Assembly: GCF_020283565.1 (NCBI RefSeq)
Contig: NC_060063.1
Span: 44,228,856 to 44,292,855 of the forward strand
Source of the DNA: Trifolium pratense
Lineage: Eukaryota > Streptophyta > Magnoliopsida > Fabales > Fabaceae
Direction: 5' to 3'
DNA: 64,000 bases
Part shown: in pieces, positions 51,855 through 63,495 of the stretch
Numbering within the stretch: the first letter of the stretch is position 1
Layout of the letters: every line of letters starts with the position of its first letter
Program-made: the position numbers and the translations under genes
Notes under the pieces: model-generated
The model's input: only the letters and a program-made list of their open reading frames with translations
The model's database searches: none
What the model was told of the DNA's origin: nothing

Positions 51855-53000
51855 CTAACAATTTGTTTATATTTTTATGAGTCAATTTTTTTTTTAATTT
51901 ATTAAAATGATATGATATTTTATACTATAGTACCATACTCATACCCTACTCGTTGTCATCCCTAGTTGCGGGGATCGAACCGTGATCATCCCTATCTAAT
52001 TCAACGCTAATCATCACTAAATCCTCTAACGATGAGTTCCTAGACTTCTATTACTAATATATTAAAATCGATTACCGTCAAAGTTACTAATTTATCCCTA
52101 TTACTTTTAACCACGTTGCAAGTTTATATCATTCGATGTAATATTTTACTAATTTTATTTTAAAAAATATATATAGAAAGAACATGAGATAAATACAACA
52201 AAAAATATAACAAAAAATATAGAAAGAATACGATGTACAAAAAAATATATTAGGAATCTACGCATAAAAATAGGAAAAAAAGAAATAATAAAAAAAGTAT
52301 AAAGAATTTAGTCAATGAAGATAAATTATGAAAAGAATATAGAAAGAAAAAAAAGAAATAGAAACATAACAATAACTATATTAAAAGAAAAACATAAACA
52401 ATATTTTTTATCAAAAATATAATAAAATAAAAAATATTACTATCATGTTTACTACTAATTATCAATAATAAAAAATAAAGTAATTTCTTAAGAAGGTAAA
52501 CTAGGCCACCCAAATTGGCACAAGAGAGAATCGAACCTGAGAGCTTAAGGAAGAACACATCTCAGGTTACAAGTCAATATCACTAGAACAACTCAAGTGG
52601 GTTAAAATATAAAGTAAATTACTTCTTAAATTTACTAAATTATCCTAGATATTCCTGATAAAATTTCTAATTTTCAATTAAAAAATACAGACGAGACCAT
52701 TATTTGTCCGTTTGTCACTGAAACATAAAAAATATGATAAATAAGTTTTACTAAAAATAACGCAATAGTTTCACTTATATTTAACAATATTTTATAACAT
52801 TTAAATATTTTATTCTAAATAAATTTTCTACATTAATATAATGATAAACTTAAATATCGTATTAAAGTCGATGGTTTATAAACATAATTAAATTTACTTT
52901 AAAAAAAACAAACTTAATTAAATTTCAGTTTTCACGTTAACAATGTGTAAAAAAAAGGAAGGTTTCACATTAAGACAGTAATAAACAGAATTAAATCCTA
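51855..53000. other. AT-rich spacer, one SINE, no gene
   Basis: Very AT-rich DNA right of the outer CACTA and upstream of the L18a-like gene. Apart from the SINE at 52500-52602 I see no ORF, RNA gene or transposon end. The promoter of the L18a-like gene presumably lies in its last few hundred bases. Confidence 0.6.
52500..52602 (-). mobile_element. tRNA-derived SINE, minus strand
   Basis: The minus strand starts AACCCACTTGAGTTG, with a Pol III A-box-like TTCTAGTGATATTG and a B box CAGGTTCGATTCT, then TGTGCCAATTTGGGTGGCC. The SINE at 61930-62051 shares the same order of motifs, so both are copies of one family. No tRNA cloverleaf can be drawn, so it is not a tRNA gene. Confidence 0.7.
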
Positions 53001-53049
53001 ATTAATACCTCATGAAGATTCATGAAAGATATGAGTCATACGACGTCGT

Positions 53050-53237
53050 ATCCAGTCGTGAAAACACAAGCTCGAGAAAATCGAGAGTTTCGACTTCACC
53101 TCTGCACACTTCACTCAACTTCACTGTCGTTATTTGTTCACTCTTTCCATTTATACCCTCACCGTCATGTAGAAAAGAAGCTCTTTTTTCTTCTTCAGAA
53201 TCCAATTTTTCTTAATTTTTCTGCTTTAATTTCACAG
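53050..53237 (+). other. 5' UTR exon of the L18a-like gene (probable)
   Basis: A CT-rich leader typical of plant 5' UTRs (TTCACTCTTTCC, CTTTTTTCTTCTTC) ending TTTCACAG/GTAACT, a good donor at 53238. It would splice over a 2.4-kb intron to the coding exon at 55688. The transcription start is not defined, and an AT-rich TATA-like stretch was not pinned down. It contains no conserved ORF. Confidence 0.5.
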
Positions 53238-53587
53238 GTAACTCTTAACACCTTCCAAAATTCAATTTTTAGTGTTATTTTTGGGGAAAAATGGAAATTT
53301 ATTAGGTGGGTTTTAAGGAATTTAGTTGTTGGAAAATGGGTTGTTCTATTTTTCAATGTTTTTACTATTTTTATTTTAAATTGTTTTTTTATTGATGCAA
53401 TTATTTATTTTTATTATAGGTAATATTAACAAATAATTTCTGACATTTATTCTTAGATTGATTCTGTAATTTGGTCATGTATTTTGCTTGACTTGTATGT
53501 TGTATTTTGGTATTAATGCAAAAAAAAAAAAAAAAAAAAAAATTTAAAGGAAAATGAGTAAACTAGCTTGAGATATAATCCATGATA

Positions 53588-54040
53588 AGGGGTTGGGTAG
53601 TTCAACTGGTTTGAGCTAAGGGTTAAAGGAGTTGGAGGATCTGAGTTCAAATTCTGGTGAAGGAGAAAAATACTAACCTTGTTGAAGATGTAATGCATTT
53701 CACTTCTTAATTTGTGTTTGTTTGCAACTTTGCATGCTTGGTTATTTTGAGTGTCAGTTGAACGAATGGTTAAAGGAGTTGGAGGATCCGGGTTCAAATT
53801 CTGGTGAAGCAGAAAAATACTAACCTTGTTGAAAATGAAATGCATTTTGCATCTATAATTTGTGTTTGCTTGCATGCTTGGTTATTTTGAGTGTTAGTTG
53901 AACTAATAGTTAAAGGAGTTGGAGGATCTGGGTTCTGGTGAAGGAGAAAAATACTAAACTTGTTGAAGATGAAATGCGTTTAGCATCAATGGTTTGTGTT
54001 TGCTTGCATGCTTGGTTATTTTGAGTGTCAATTGAGGTAT
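53588..54040 (+). repeat. SINE-like unit with three tandem copies of its 3' part, in the 5' UTR intron
   Basis: Begins GGGGTTGGGTAGTTCAACTGG, an A-box-like tRNA head. A unit starting GTTAAAGGAGTTGGAGGATC, with a B-box-like GTTCAAATTCTGG and ending TTGGTTATTTTGAGTGT, is repeated at 53622, 53769 and 53909 (spacing 147 and 140 bp). The third copy lacks a few bases around the B box. A poly(A) run of about 22 precedes the head (53518-53541). The copies are tandem and similar but not identical; there are no unique spacers, so it is not a CRISPR-like array. Confidence 0.65.
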
Positions 54041-55687
54041 TGCTACATAATTCACTTTATGGTGTGTGTAATCTTGTTAATGTAGGTTACTTATAAGCTA
54101 TATATGGCTTATGAGTGTTCTGGTATTGAATTAGATGTTTTCGCTAGCTAGAGGTACATATTTATACTCACTTAGTTCCGAGTTGTCCCTTTTGAACTAA
54201 GCTTTGGACCCCTTATCAAGCATTTTGATTTTTGGACGGTTCACTTCTTTGATGTGAAGCTGATTAGATTTCAGGACTTAAAAGTATTTTGTTTTGTTGA
54301 AAACTGTTCTTTAGAAATTAGTTTCACTAAATTTGGTATCGAAATTGGTCAATTCTTTTAAGGAGGCATATGTACGTTTTAGTGAAGTGCGTGATATTGA
54401 TAGCATTTGTTTTGAGTTGTCATGTGAAGGAGGCAATTGGTCTAGTTTTTAGGATGTATGTATACTATTTTGAATGGTCTCTTGTTTATGGTGGCATTAC
54501 GATAAGACTATCGACTATAAATATTTTGAGCTAGAATTGATTGAATAGAGTTTGCAAATGAACCTCGGCTTCATGTGTTATATAATTGAGCTAGAAATGC
54601 TCTCTTTATCTTAATTGCAGTTATGCAGTACGGTTTAGAAATCATTTTGACATTAGAAGAAGACTCTTTGCTTTTCATAAACAGTAGTTATTAGGCCATT
54701 AGAGGTTGTTTTCCCTACCCCACTATCATTCAGGAAGGAACTAACTATTACTTACATTTCAATTTTGAATCTAGATATTTCCTATTCATATCAATAGGGA
54801 GGCAGACAATAATCGCACGTCAAAAGGCATTTGGTGTCACAAAAACTAGAACTTATTCAGTTTCATATCTGCATAATGAGTAGTATCTGTCACAGCAGAA
54901 TGGGTTTTTGTTACATCTTTTAGAAGGAAAAAAAACATTATAAAGCAAAGCATTTTAGCCATCCACGTGAATAACTGCCGGCTTTGTGGTGGCTTCTTGA
55001 CATGGTTATAATTGTGGGTAAAGATCATCCTAGGGTATGCACACAAAAGACTTGAGGGATGAAGAGATAAGCTTTTCCCTCTTAGTCAAATAATTTGTAA
55101 CGGGGGAAAAGGAATTCTCGGAATCGGAATAATACGATTATATTAATTATATTAATATGATGGGAATTATATGCTGGATGTTATTCCAGAAGATAAAACA
55201 CTATTAAAAAAGGAAAAAAATTATGAAAATAGAGAAATATGAGAGAAAGAATAATGCTATGGTGAGATATCTTTCAGAGATTTTAACAATGATTAAGCTA
55301 TCATCATCTAATTGACTACTATGTTCTCATTCTAGTTGGAGATTTCTCATGGAATGAGATGTAGATACTTCTTATTAATATTATGCTTTGATAGTTTGGT
55401 ATTACTTATTAAGCTTTTTGTGGCAATTATCATGAACTTTGGCAGTTGGCTTCTAATTCTCAGTTATTTAACTGTCATTAAGCACATTGTTTTCTGCATT
55501 TGTCTAGCAAAATGATTTGTTAAGATATTTGTCTAGTTTCTTTTTATTTCGGTTTTGGTTTCAATTAGTCGTACCTCCTATGATGATTATGATAAAATTA
55601 ATGCTTTGTTACGAAATTATGCATCATATATGTGTTAAAAAGCAGGCTAAAATTGAATTTAATATACATAGGGATATAGGGCGCTAG

Positions 55688-56308
55688 ATGGATACAGAGA
55701 ACGAAAGAAAGGGCGATTATGCTCCTATCAGAGATCCAGAGTACCCACAATTGGGAAAATTTGACAAGCCACTTCCATGTTTTGGCTGTGGAATTGGATG
55801 GTTCTCGTAAGTTATTTTGTAAAGATTTGTCGTTCTCAATTTCTTTATCCTGCATAGTTTGATGTTTGCATCTTCTCTTGCCTCCCTTTGTTTGCCAGTT
55901 TTCTGCTAGGATTTGTATGCCCATTGATGTGGTATTATGCTACAATTCTCTACTTCGGAAATTACTACCATAAGGATCCAAGGGAGCGTGCCGGACTTGC
56001 TGCTTCTGCTATTGCTGTAAGTGTTGTATTCGAGAGCAAGTGTAAAGTATATGGTGAATTTCGTGTTGTCAAAATTGCTACTTGTTAGTGCTTCTGTTAC
56101 AATAGCTGCTCTCTCTTACTTTTAATGTTTTCTTTTATATCTCTCTCAAGAGAAATTAAAATATGGCGTAAGCCATAATTACATTTTTCTTTCTTTCTCA
56201 TGGAACATGGAACTGACTGCTCTTTTTCCCTCTTAAATTTTACTGATTTTGCAGGCCTTGGTCTGCACAATTACTGTGGTGATAACAATACTTGTGATTA
56301 TCTTGTAG
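55688..56308 (+). CDS. 60S ribosomal protein L18a-like small membrane protein, 96 aa
   Basis: Three coding exons: 55688-55806, 55899-56016, 56255-56308 (TAG stop), all in phase with GT-AG introns. The protein begins MDTENERKGDYAP; it has a short soluble N-terminus with PLPCFGCGIGWFSF, then two hydrophobic segments: about 39-60 (FSFLLGFVCPLMWYYATILY) and 79-96 (ALVCTITVVITILVIIL). Between them lies GNYYHKDPRERAGLAASAIA. This CGIGWFLF...W Y...Y..K.PRER.GL layout is the plant family named '60S ribosomal protein L18a-like'; despite the name these are small membrane proteins of unclear function, not ribosomal proteins. The start is the first ATG after the 5' UTR intron. Length is short compared with relatives that have a Pro-rich N-terminus. 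Confidence 0.88.
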
Positions 56309-56620
56309 TTTTTTTACTGTCAATTATAACCCAAATGTAATCATTTAGCCACGGAGAAAATGAAAATCGCTTCAAAAATCAGCTTCTACAAGAGGAAAGC
56401 AAGGCGTATTCAGACGGTAGATAAAGTTCCTGGCATGCAAAGCTAGTTAAGTTTGCATTCCGTGAGGGCATAAAGCTCGCCTTCTATTTCCTTATTATAG
56501 GCGTACGATGTAACTAACTAGATTTTCTGTTGTAATTTTATTGAAGAAGGTTGTTGATTCTCATTAACTTATTTTAGTAGGCATGTATGTATCTTTGGGA
56601 TTGCAAATTAGTTGCTAATT
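56309..56620 (+). other. 3' UTR of the L18a-like gene
   Basis: AT-rich sequence after the TAG stop. Parts of it (56347-56405 and about 56518-56620) recur downstream at 58626-58698 and 60131-60240, which helps define it as a unit that was duplicated. The poly(A) site is not defined. 56620-56952 is AT-rich with nothing recognised. Confidence 0.5.
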
Positions 56621-56952
56621 TTATCTTTGGGATTGTTCTTCTGTCAACAATGCTCTAGAGTGATTTTTCTCCTTCAAATTCATTATTATTAAACCCTTCC
56701 TTGGAACAATGAACCTCTTTGAAACGTGATTTTTCTCTCATTATCATAATATAATAACTTCCTTTCCTTTCCTATGCTAAAACCGTTCTGAAGATATATG
56801 CTTGCTATAAGTTAGTTATATTCACAATTTGACCAAGAAAAATTTCATTACACCCATTAATTTCAATTGATTGACATTCACTGATCTCCATTTTCTCATA
56901 CAGATAATAGCCATATAATAAATTAATACTACTATACTTTCAATAACAGAAT

Positions 56953-58262
56953 TGTTAGAACAAAACTACACTTGTTCACAATTTCTTAAAGAAGAATGGA
57001 TAGAGAAATATTGAAAGGAGAGATATGAAAGAATTTTGTCAAAAATGATTCAGAGTTTATTCATTCATGATCTCAATTATTTATACATCCACCAATGCTG
57101 ATCACCTACACCCTTGTGATCCTATACAATTCACCAACAAAACTAAGCACAAACACTTAGCTTGTATCACAAGTTATCACATACAACACAAATTAATTCA
57201 CAACATTAACACTCCACCTTAATTCATGTTTTCCAGATATTCAATCCCTATCAAACTTCTCAGTCTAGTGAATGTTTCAATCAATACTCCCTTTGTAAGC
57301 ATGTTTGCTACTTGAACTTCACTTCTGCAGTGTCCCAGTTTCAAAATTCCTTTACCAACCTGTTCTCTTAGGTAGCGGAACCTCATCTCTATGTGTTTAC
57401 TACGTCCATAAGCAATAAGGTCTTTAGCTAGATTGATTGCAGATAGATTATCGACCTTGATGATCACTAAGTGAGATATCTTTGACCTTTCCGTGAATCT
57501 ACTAATTAAATAATGCCAACACTATAAGCTAGATCAGGTCTAGTGTTACATATGTACCTCAATGAACCAATAAACTTTCTATACTGTGTAGGATCCACTT
57601 TTTTCTCTTCTACATCTTCTGATAATTGAAGTTTGGGCTATGACGAGTTACAACATGGTTGCAACGTTCCATTTCAAACTTCTTAAGTATCTCACAAGCA
57701 CATCTCTTCAGATGCACCAACAAACCTTTTTTAGTCATTTCAAATTCAATTCCTAAAAAATAAGAAATGTAACATAAGTCCGTCATTTCAAATTCTCTCA
57801 TCATGTTAGCTTTGAAGTCGCTAATGTAAGATTCATTAATCCCTGTGATGAGCAAATCATCAACATATGAGCATAGTGTAATTTGTCCCTTGTTTGCACT
57901 ATTCTTCACATATACTCCATATGTTCAGGAATGCATATACTGAATCCAATCTAACTTAGAAACTTGTCAATTCTCTTATTCCAAGCTCTTGGATCTTGCT
58001 TGATCCCATATAGCGCCTTTCTCAGTTTGTAAACCTTTGACTCTTGACCTTTCAAACTAAAGCCAGGAGGTTGAGCTACATACACTTCTTCATCTAGAGG
58101 ACCATTTAAGAGAGCACATTTCACATCAATTTGGTACATAGACCGTTTATTGTAATTTGCTATACCAGTCACTAGCCTTATAGTTTCCATTCTTCCAACC
58201 GGTGCAAACACTTCATCAAAATCTAATGGGAAGTCCCTCTTTAAGTCTTTGACTATTTTTAC
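56953..58262 (-). mobile_element. 5'-truncated, decayed copia element with 3' LTR
   Basis: A 259-bp LTR at 56953-57211 (TGTTAG...TTAACA) follows a polypurine tract AAGGTGGAG on the minus strand. Three broken blocks of copia pol follow, in minus order: RT N-part (58211-57951) with FAPVGRMETIRLV, VYVAQPPGF and ALYGIKQDPRAW; RT catalytic part (57909-57610) with YVDDLLITG and YFLGIEFEMT; RNase H end (57467-57219) with DNLSAINLAKD and KHIEMRFRYLREQV. Frameshifts or stops separate the blocks. There is no 5' LTR, gag or integrase. It lies between the L18a-like gene and the duplicated piece of its 3' UTR. Confidence 0.82.
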
Positions 58263-58625
58263 TTCCTATATATTGTTGCAAAAAAACGTGAAAGGGTAAA
58301 ATGTGCTTTTCTATTGTTATTTTATTAAGTAATCTACCTCTCAAAAATTTTGTTTTGATTTTAATTTTTGTAATTAGACAAAAAAAATTGATTGATTGTT
58401 TGTAAAAGCTAGAGCTAATAACGTGTTATATTCGTTTTCATAGAATTCTCTTTATGCACAAGTTACTATCAAAGGGAAAATGGTACACAGTCATGGAAAA
58501 TCTTTCTATCTAAAAATATATTTAAAAATCAATAATGACACATGATAAAACAGTGTTAGCTTTAAGAAATACTCCAATAAAAGAAGAATAACATTTTTCA
58601 ACCAACTTACACAATAAAAGAAGAA

Positions 58626-58698
58626 TTAGCCACGGAAAAAAATGAAAATGAAAATTGCTTAAAAAATCAACCTCTACAAGATGAAAGCAAGCAAGGCT
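58626..58698 (+). repeat. Duplicated piece of the L18a-like 3' UTR (first block)
   Basis: AGCCACGGAAAAAAATGAAAATG... CCTCTACAAGATGAAAGCAAG resembles 56347-56405 (AGCCACGGAGAAAATGAAAATC... CTTCTACAAGAGGAAAGCAAG). Similarity ends near AAGGCTTA. Together with 60131-60240 it marks a degenerate partial tandem duplication. Confidence 0.7.
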
Positions 58699-58724
58699 TA
58701 GTTCCATTTTGTAGTGACTAAAGT

Positions 58725-58985
58725 TGTGATCACTACAATATTTTGGTACAGTATTCTTAAATGGTTAGGTTTTGAGTTGATGCCTCCTTGCGGTATTCTT
58801 GAGCTTATAGAGAGTTTATTTTTTTTTTGGCATGGGTGTGGGTAAGAAAAATATATTGAGGTGGTTGTTAATCTGACATGTATTGTGTGGATTCTTTGGA
58901 ACTCCCGAAACAATGTAATCTTTTCGAGGAAATTTTATATTGAATATCTAGTGCATAAAGTGAAACCTACATCATGAAAATGGTT
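58725..58985 (+). pseudogene. LINE reverse-transcriptase C-terminal fragment
   Basis: The plus strand encodes WLGFELMPPCGILELIESFF, then frame changes, then VLCGFFGTPETM-like and HKVKPTS-K-WF segments. Together these are reminiscent of the C-terminus of plant LINE ORF2, where IW..W..RN..IF and a W-rich tail occur. It is heavily broken and the assignment is approximate. The neighbouring 58263-58625 and 58986-59744 are AT-rich, with nothing I recognise. Confidence 0.4.
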
Positions 58986-59744
58986 TCTTAGTAAAAATCT
59001 TGGCACCCCCTCAGGAACGGATCCAGACATTTGATAATGGTGGGGCCAAATATCGTCTATCATTCATTTATTTATTTTTACTTAATTTATAATTCATTTA
59101 TTGAAAATAAGAAATAATATTGTTTAATGCAATATATTTACGATGAAAATCGTCTATAATTCATTTCTTGAAAATGAACTAAAATAACATCATTGCTAAT
59201 TATTTTTAGAACATCTCTTTCTATAAAAGTTACAAGACAAATATTTTTTTATTGATAAATTTAGTCCTCTGGTTACCAAAGCATTGATTGGATAATTTTT
59301 TTTTATTGAAAATGATAAATTAAATATGAAAATTCATAGACCATTAACATTCGAATAATGTTTTATCATTCAATAACGTATAAATTCATAAATAATCATG
59401 TAAAATCTTAAGGAAATTTAAAATAATTTCATATATTATTGAGCTCCATTAATTAATGTAAAATTTTACATGTATTTTTTTTTATCTATATGATATAAAT
59501 TTTAAATTTTAATGGTAAATTTTATACCGTCTAAAACATCACCGATACAATTTTCTCTAATAGTATGTATGTATTGACCACTCCTTAAAAAAGAAAAATT
59601 TGACCACAAAGCAACTGTTTGTGTAATTTCAAAAAAAAAAAAAAATTGTTTGTGTGGTAACATATATAGCAATTTTTGAAAAAATTAAATTAAATGTAAA
59701 AATTGCTCCTTGCCAAAATCGAACACACGACCCTATTTTATGTT

Positions 59745-60106
59745 GTAACTGTTAGAGTTTGTTGGTGGTGTGGGTCTCAGTGATCCTGGTAGGTTGGAGG
59801 CCCTTTTGTTGTCTGTCTCACCTCAGTGGTTGTTCCTTTTTTTTTCTTTTACTTTTTCTCTCTTCGGGTGAGTCGGGTCTCCATGTGGTTGAAGTGTTGG
59901 GGATTCTTTCTTTTTGGAGCTGGTGTGTCCGTTTTTCTTTTTCTTTTCTTGTTGATATAGTTTTTGGCGTGCTTATTTTTTATGGCTATTTGTGTAGTTG
60001 TCTTGTTTAGGGTTTGAGTCTCTGGTTGTATGTACTTTTTGTACCCGTACTCTGGACTTTTTCTTATTCTTATATACGATATTATATTTGCCATTCAAAA
60101 AAGTTG
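59745..60106 (+). pseudogene. LINE-like 3' end
   Basis: A GT-rich stretch ending TTTGCCATTCAAAAAAG, with the 'gtttagggtttgagtctctgg...gtacttttt' texture common at the 3' ends of plant L1-like elements. It could be the 3' end of the same insertion as 58725-58985. There is no coding sequence and no target duplication was found. Confidence 0.35.
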
Positions 60107-60130
60107 AGATACTCATTATGCGACGAAAAT

Positions 60131-60240
60131 ATCTAGATTTATTTATTTCTTAATTTTATTAAAGAGTATTGTTGATTCTCATTAACTTATGGTATGCATG
60201 CATGTATTTTTGGGATACATTGCCAATTCATTGTTAACTT
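60131..60240 (+). repeat. Duplicated piece of the L18a-like 3' UTR (second block)
   Basis: CTAGATTTATTTATTTCTTAATTTTATTAAAGAGTATTGTTGATTCTCATTAACTTATGG... resembles about 56518-56620 of the 3' UTR, sharing TTGTTGATTCTCATTAACTT and GCATGTAT. It is separated from the first duplicated block by about 1.4 kb of LINE-like and AT-rich DNA. Confidence 0.7.
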
Positions 60241-60664
60241 GCTATCATGAATTTGTTGAAAAAATGGAAAAAAGAAAAGATCTATCGCTTTCTGTGGTGT
60301 GCTGTACCTTTTTTATAATTTTGTATTCTACTTGCATCGCAAGTTTGGTTAACTGCCTCTTTGTCCCAGTGAGATCAAGTTTCCCAAATTGCATTCCAAA
60401 GCCCTCCTTTAGTGGTATAGAAGAAGGTGAGCACTCTGGTACACATATTATGTGGATGTGTACCGGTACATCGTTGATGTGTATAATTTTAATTGGTCCA
60501 CATATAATGATAATTTAACAAGTCATTTTAAAGATTTCTTTAAATAGAAGTTTCCTAAATTACTCTTTTAGTTTACAAAAATTTCAAATTGGGGATTATT
60601 GTAATTTAGAAACCTTAAAACATGTTTCCATAATTTCAAAAGAAATCAAAATTCCTTAAACATG

Positions 60665-60669
<5 letters not shown>

Positions 60670-60734
<65 letters not shown>
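60670..60734. repeat. (CT)n microsatellite
   Basis: About 32 uninterrupted CT units inside the Mutator-like element. Confidence 0.95.
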
Positions 60735-60737
<3 letters not shown>

Positions 60738-61622
60738 TGTCTTTGTTCTCCTTTTTTTTTTTTGGATACTTATTTTTAGGGATTTAATATGCGTATATTT
60801 TTTTTTACATCAATTTCTTTTATTTTTTGAAAGTATAGCACCCCTTGAATTCATTCTGATGCCTTTCTTTAAGAACAAAAAATTATGATGTCTTTCTTTC
60901 AATTTCTCATAAAGTTCATATTTTTTTTCATATCTCAATTTTCGTGGTTTTTCAATTTTTGGGTGTTGGATTTTTTTGTTTTAGGTTATTAGGGTTCATA
61001 GAAAATTGTCCTTATTTTTGTTTTTGCAAGTGGGTTACAGTAAAACACAAAACTGAAGAATTTTGGAACCGAAAATTAGAGAGAATAGAAGTATCATGAT
61101 AAATTTGAAGTGGGCAAGTGGCTTGGTTTTAGGACAAAAATTTGAGAATAGAAACCGTCTAATTTGTCATGATAATGCATTTTCTTCACTACACTGTATT
61201 TTGTTGTGTGAATTTGTATAACCGATACCATGATTATATATTGAACGGTTGCATTTTTGAAGAAAATAAATGTTAAAAGATGTTGTTAATTTTTATTTAG
61301 AAGGGTAGTATTTCTAAAGAAAAAAAAATTGAAGATGTTATTGATTTTTGCTTAGAATAGTAGTATTTTAAAGAGAAAAAAAAATCAAAGTTAAATTTTT
61401 TTATTGATTTTTGTTTATTGTGCGCGACGGCGGAACGACATTAGGGATCTTGTTTTAGTATTAGGTTTATGCTTTATTTATTTTTCTTGACGCAAGGTTT
61501 ATGTTTTTTTTTAACAATATAAAACAAAACATTAATATAATATAAAAACAAACAAATTTAATTTACAAAATATCATTTGTCTTGTTGGTAAGTTATATAT
61601 TTTGCAAATAAATAATGATTAA

Positions 61623-61846
61623 GGGTCCGTTTGGATTGGCTTATTTTTGAGTTTATGCAAGCAGCTTATGCAATTTTTACGTATTATTATAAGTTTGTCA
61701 AGGTAGTTTATGATAAAATAGGTTATAAAAATACAATTTTCACTAGTGTGAACTTATAAAATAACATAAAACATAATTTATAACATAATTTATATTGCAT
61801 AAACTGTTTGCATATGCTCAAAAATAAGTTAATCCAAACGGGGACC
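61623..61846. mobile_element. Harbinger/Tourist-type MITE
   Basis: 224 bp with inverted ends GGGTCCGTTTGGATTGGCTT and (reverse complement of right) GGTCCCCGTTTGGATTAACTT, both followed by ATTTTTGAG. It is flanked by TAA on both sides (61620-61622 and 61847-61849), the trinucleotide target of PIF/Harbinger elements. It is nested in the Mutator-like element and has no ORF. Confidence 0.82.
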
Positions 61847-61929
61847 TAAATCTCAACTAACTGAACCGACTAAAATAACAAAAAAAAAAACTAATTGGAC
61901 TAACAGTTACTTAAGAATCCCTCATGGAA

Positions 61930-62051
61930 ACCCACTTGGGTTGGTTTAGTGGTGTTGGCTTGGGTCATTGGAGTATGCTCCTCTCAAGGTGTTAGGTTCG
62001 ATTCCTTCGTGTGCCAATTTCGGTGGGATAGTTCATACAGAGCAAAAAAAA
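61930..62051 (+). mobile_element. tRNA-derived SINE, plus strand
   Basis: Starts AACCCACTTGGGTTGG, with an A-box-like GGTTTAGTGGTGTTGG and a perfect B-box core GGTTCGATTCC, then TGTGCCAATTTCGGTGGG and a 3' A run (62043-62051). It is the same family as the minus-strand copy at 52500-52602. Confidence 0.75.
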
Positions 62052-62059
62052 ACTATGGC

Positions 62060-63424
62060 TTTATATGGGGCCGTGCAAGTGGGCGGTGAGATTGGTCGTC
62101 TCGGATTAGTCGGTCCTAGGATCGGATACCGAGTTTCTTTTTTTAAAAAAAGAATCCCTCGTGGATCAATTTTTTTCTCAAACAATCCAATATCACTTAA
62201 TTGGAATGACACACATAGGATTCAAACTTTCGGCAAGATAATGGTTCAATATCAACTAGTTGGATTTCCTGTGACTCAAAAAACTTAGTTCATATATGAC
62301 CTGACTATTAAGTCTCAACTAATAATGCCGACTGTGACTAAAAAAATCAAAATTTATAGATCAAACTCTTCAACTTGAAACATAGTTCATATGCAAAACC
62401 TAACTAATTATACTTGTTTTTAATTAAGGAATTCAATTTTTCTCAATCAAGTCGTTCAATATAACCTAATTGAACTAACAAATACTTATGAATTTAAATT
62501 TCGACAATCAAACATTTCTTTATTGATATAAAAATTTCATTTACAAAAATTTTAGTATTTTTTAAAATGAGATGAATTAAATATGAATTTAATAAATAAA
62601 TAAAAAAAAACAAGATAAAAGTAACGAATACTTTGACCTAAAAATTAAATTTTGAGCTCCTAATTTTTGGACAAACTTTTTATAATGCTCTATACATATT
62701 TTGCAAAATCATCATAAATACACATCGACTTAACAACATGATTAAAATTACATGCATACTAGGTTTGCTTTAGTATGTTAGAGGTCGTGGGATCGATCCT
62801 AAGCTCTATTGTAAATAAAAAAAAATTACATGCATAAATATTTTGTGGAGAAGATAAAAAATTAAATTCAGTAACTTTGCAGCGATAAAAAACTTATTTA
62901 ACCAAATAAAATATTACGAATCACTAAAAATTAACAATTAATATTACGCAAAATTAACATAAATTATTTTTTTTGTACAAAAAAATAAATGTATTTTAAT
63001 ATATATATATATATATTAATGGTTAAACAGAAAATAAATATTAATCTTTATAAACTAATAATATTAAAATATTATTTTAAAAGGTAATAATATAGAAATA
63101 TTAAAATCATCCACTCATAATAATAATTAAAAAATTTGTTAAAGTCATACGTTTCTTTCTTTAGAAAATACACAATACTAAAATCATATTATTTTATAGG
63201 ATATTATAATAATTAAAAAAATTGGAGTAAATATTAAAATATTTGAATCTTGTTAAAAAAAAGTGAAAATTTGGGTTGGAAGATTTGATACATGCTTTGA
63301 TTTATTGTGGAATATGATTGATGATTATATTTATGTGATGGATATATTTGCAAATTTTAAAAAGTAGTGTTTAATATAAAAAATTTAATAAAGAAACAAA
63401 ATCTGCATTAAATGTTTTTGATTT
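62060..63424. other. Interior of the Mutator-like element, no gene
   Basis: AT-rich. A short segment near 62775 (TTAGAGGTCGTGGGATCGATCC) resembles a SINE B box with a following A run, but no head is visible. No coding region is supported. Confidence 0.5.
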
Positions 63425-63495
63425 GATAAACACATCAGCAATGTACCGGTACATTGCCACATAATATGTGTACCGAAGAATTCACCATAGAGGAA

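Larger units (their letters stand above)
60426..63486. mobile_element. Non-autonomous Mutator-like element (3.06 kb) with TIRs and 9-bp TSD
   Basis: Terminal inverted repeats of about 58 bp: left GGTGAGCACTCTGGTACACA (from 60426), right GGTGAATTCTTCGGTACACA (reverse complement, ending 63486). Both continue with TATTATGTGG, TGTACCGGTACAT and TGATGTGT. The flanks are ATAGAAGAA (60417-60425) and ATAGAGGAA (63487-63495), a 9-bp target duplication with one mismatch, the size made by Mutator transposases. The interior is AT-rich with no transposase or recognisable captured gene; it holds a CT microsatellite, a MITE and a SINE. Confidence 0.82.

Noticed and set aside
53622..54040. Repeat array considered as CRISPR-like or satellite
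   Set aside because: Units are about 140 bp, contiguous and without unique spacers, in a plant nuclear intron.
61930..62051. tRNA gene considered because of the GGTTCGATTCC B box
   Set aside because: No anticodon or acceptor stem can be folded, and a 3' A run is present; it fits a SINE.
61968..62288. Plus-strand ORF of 106 codons
   Set aside because: Its start lies in a SINE and the rest is SINE-adjacent AT-rich DNA; no domain.
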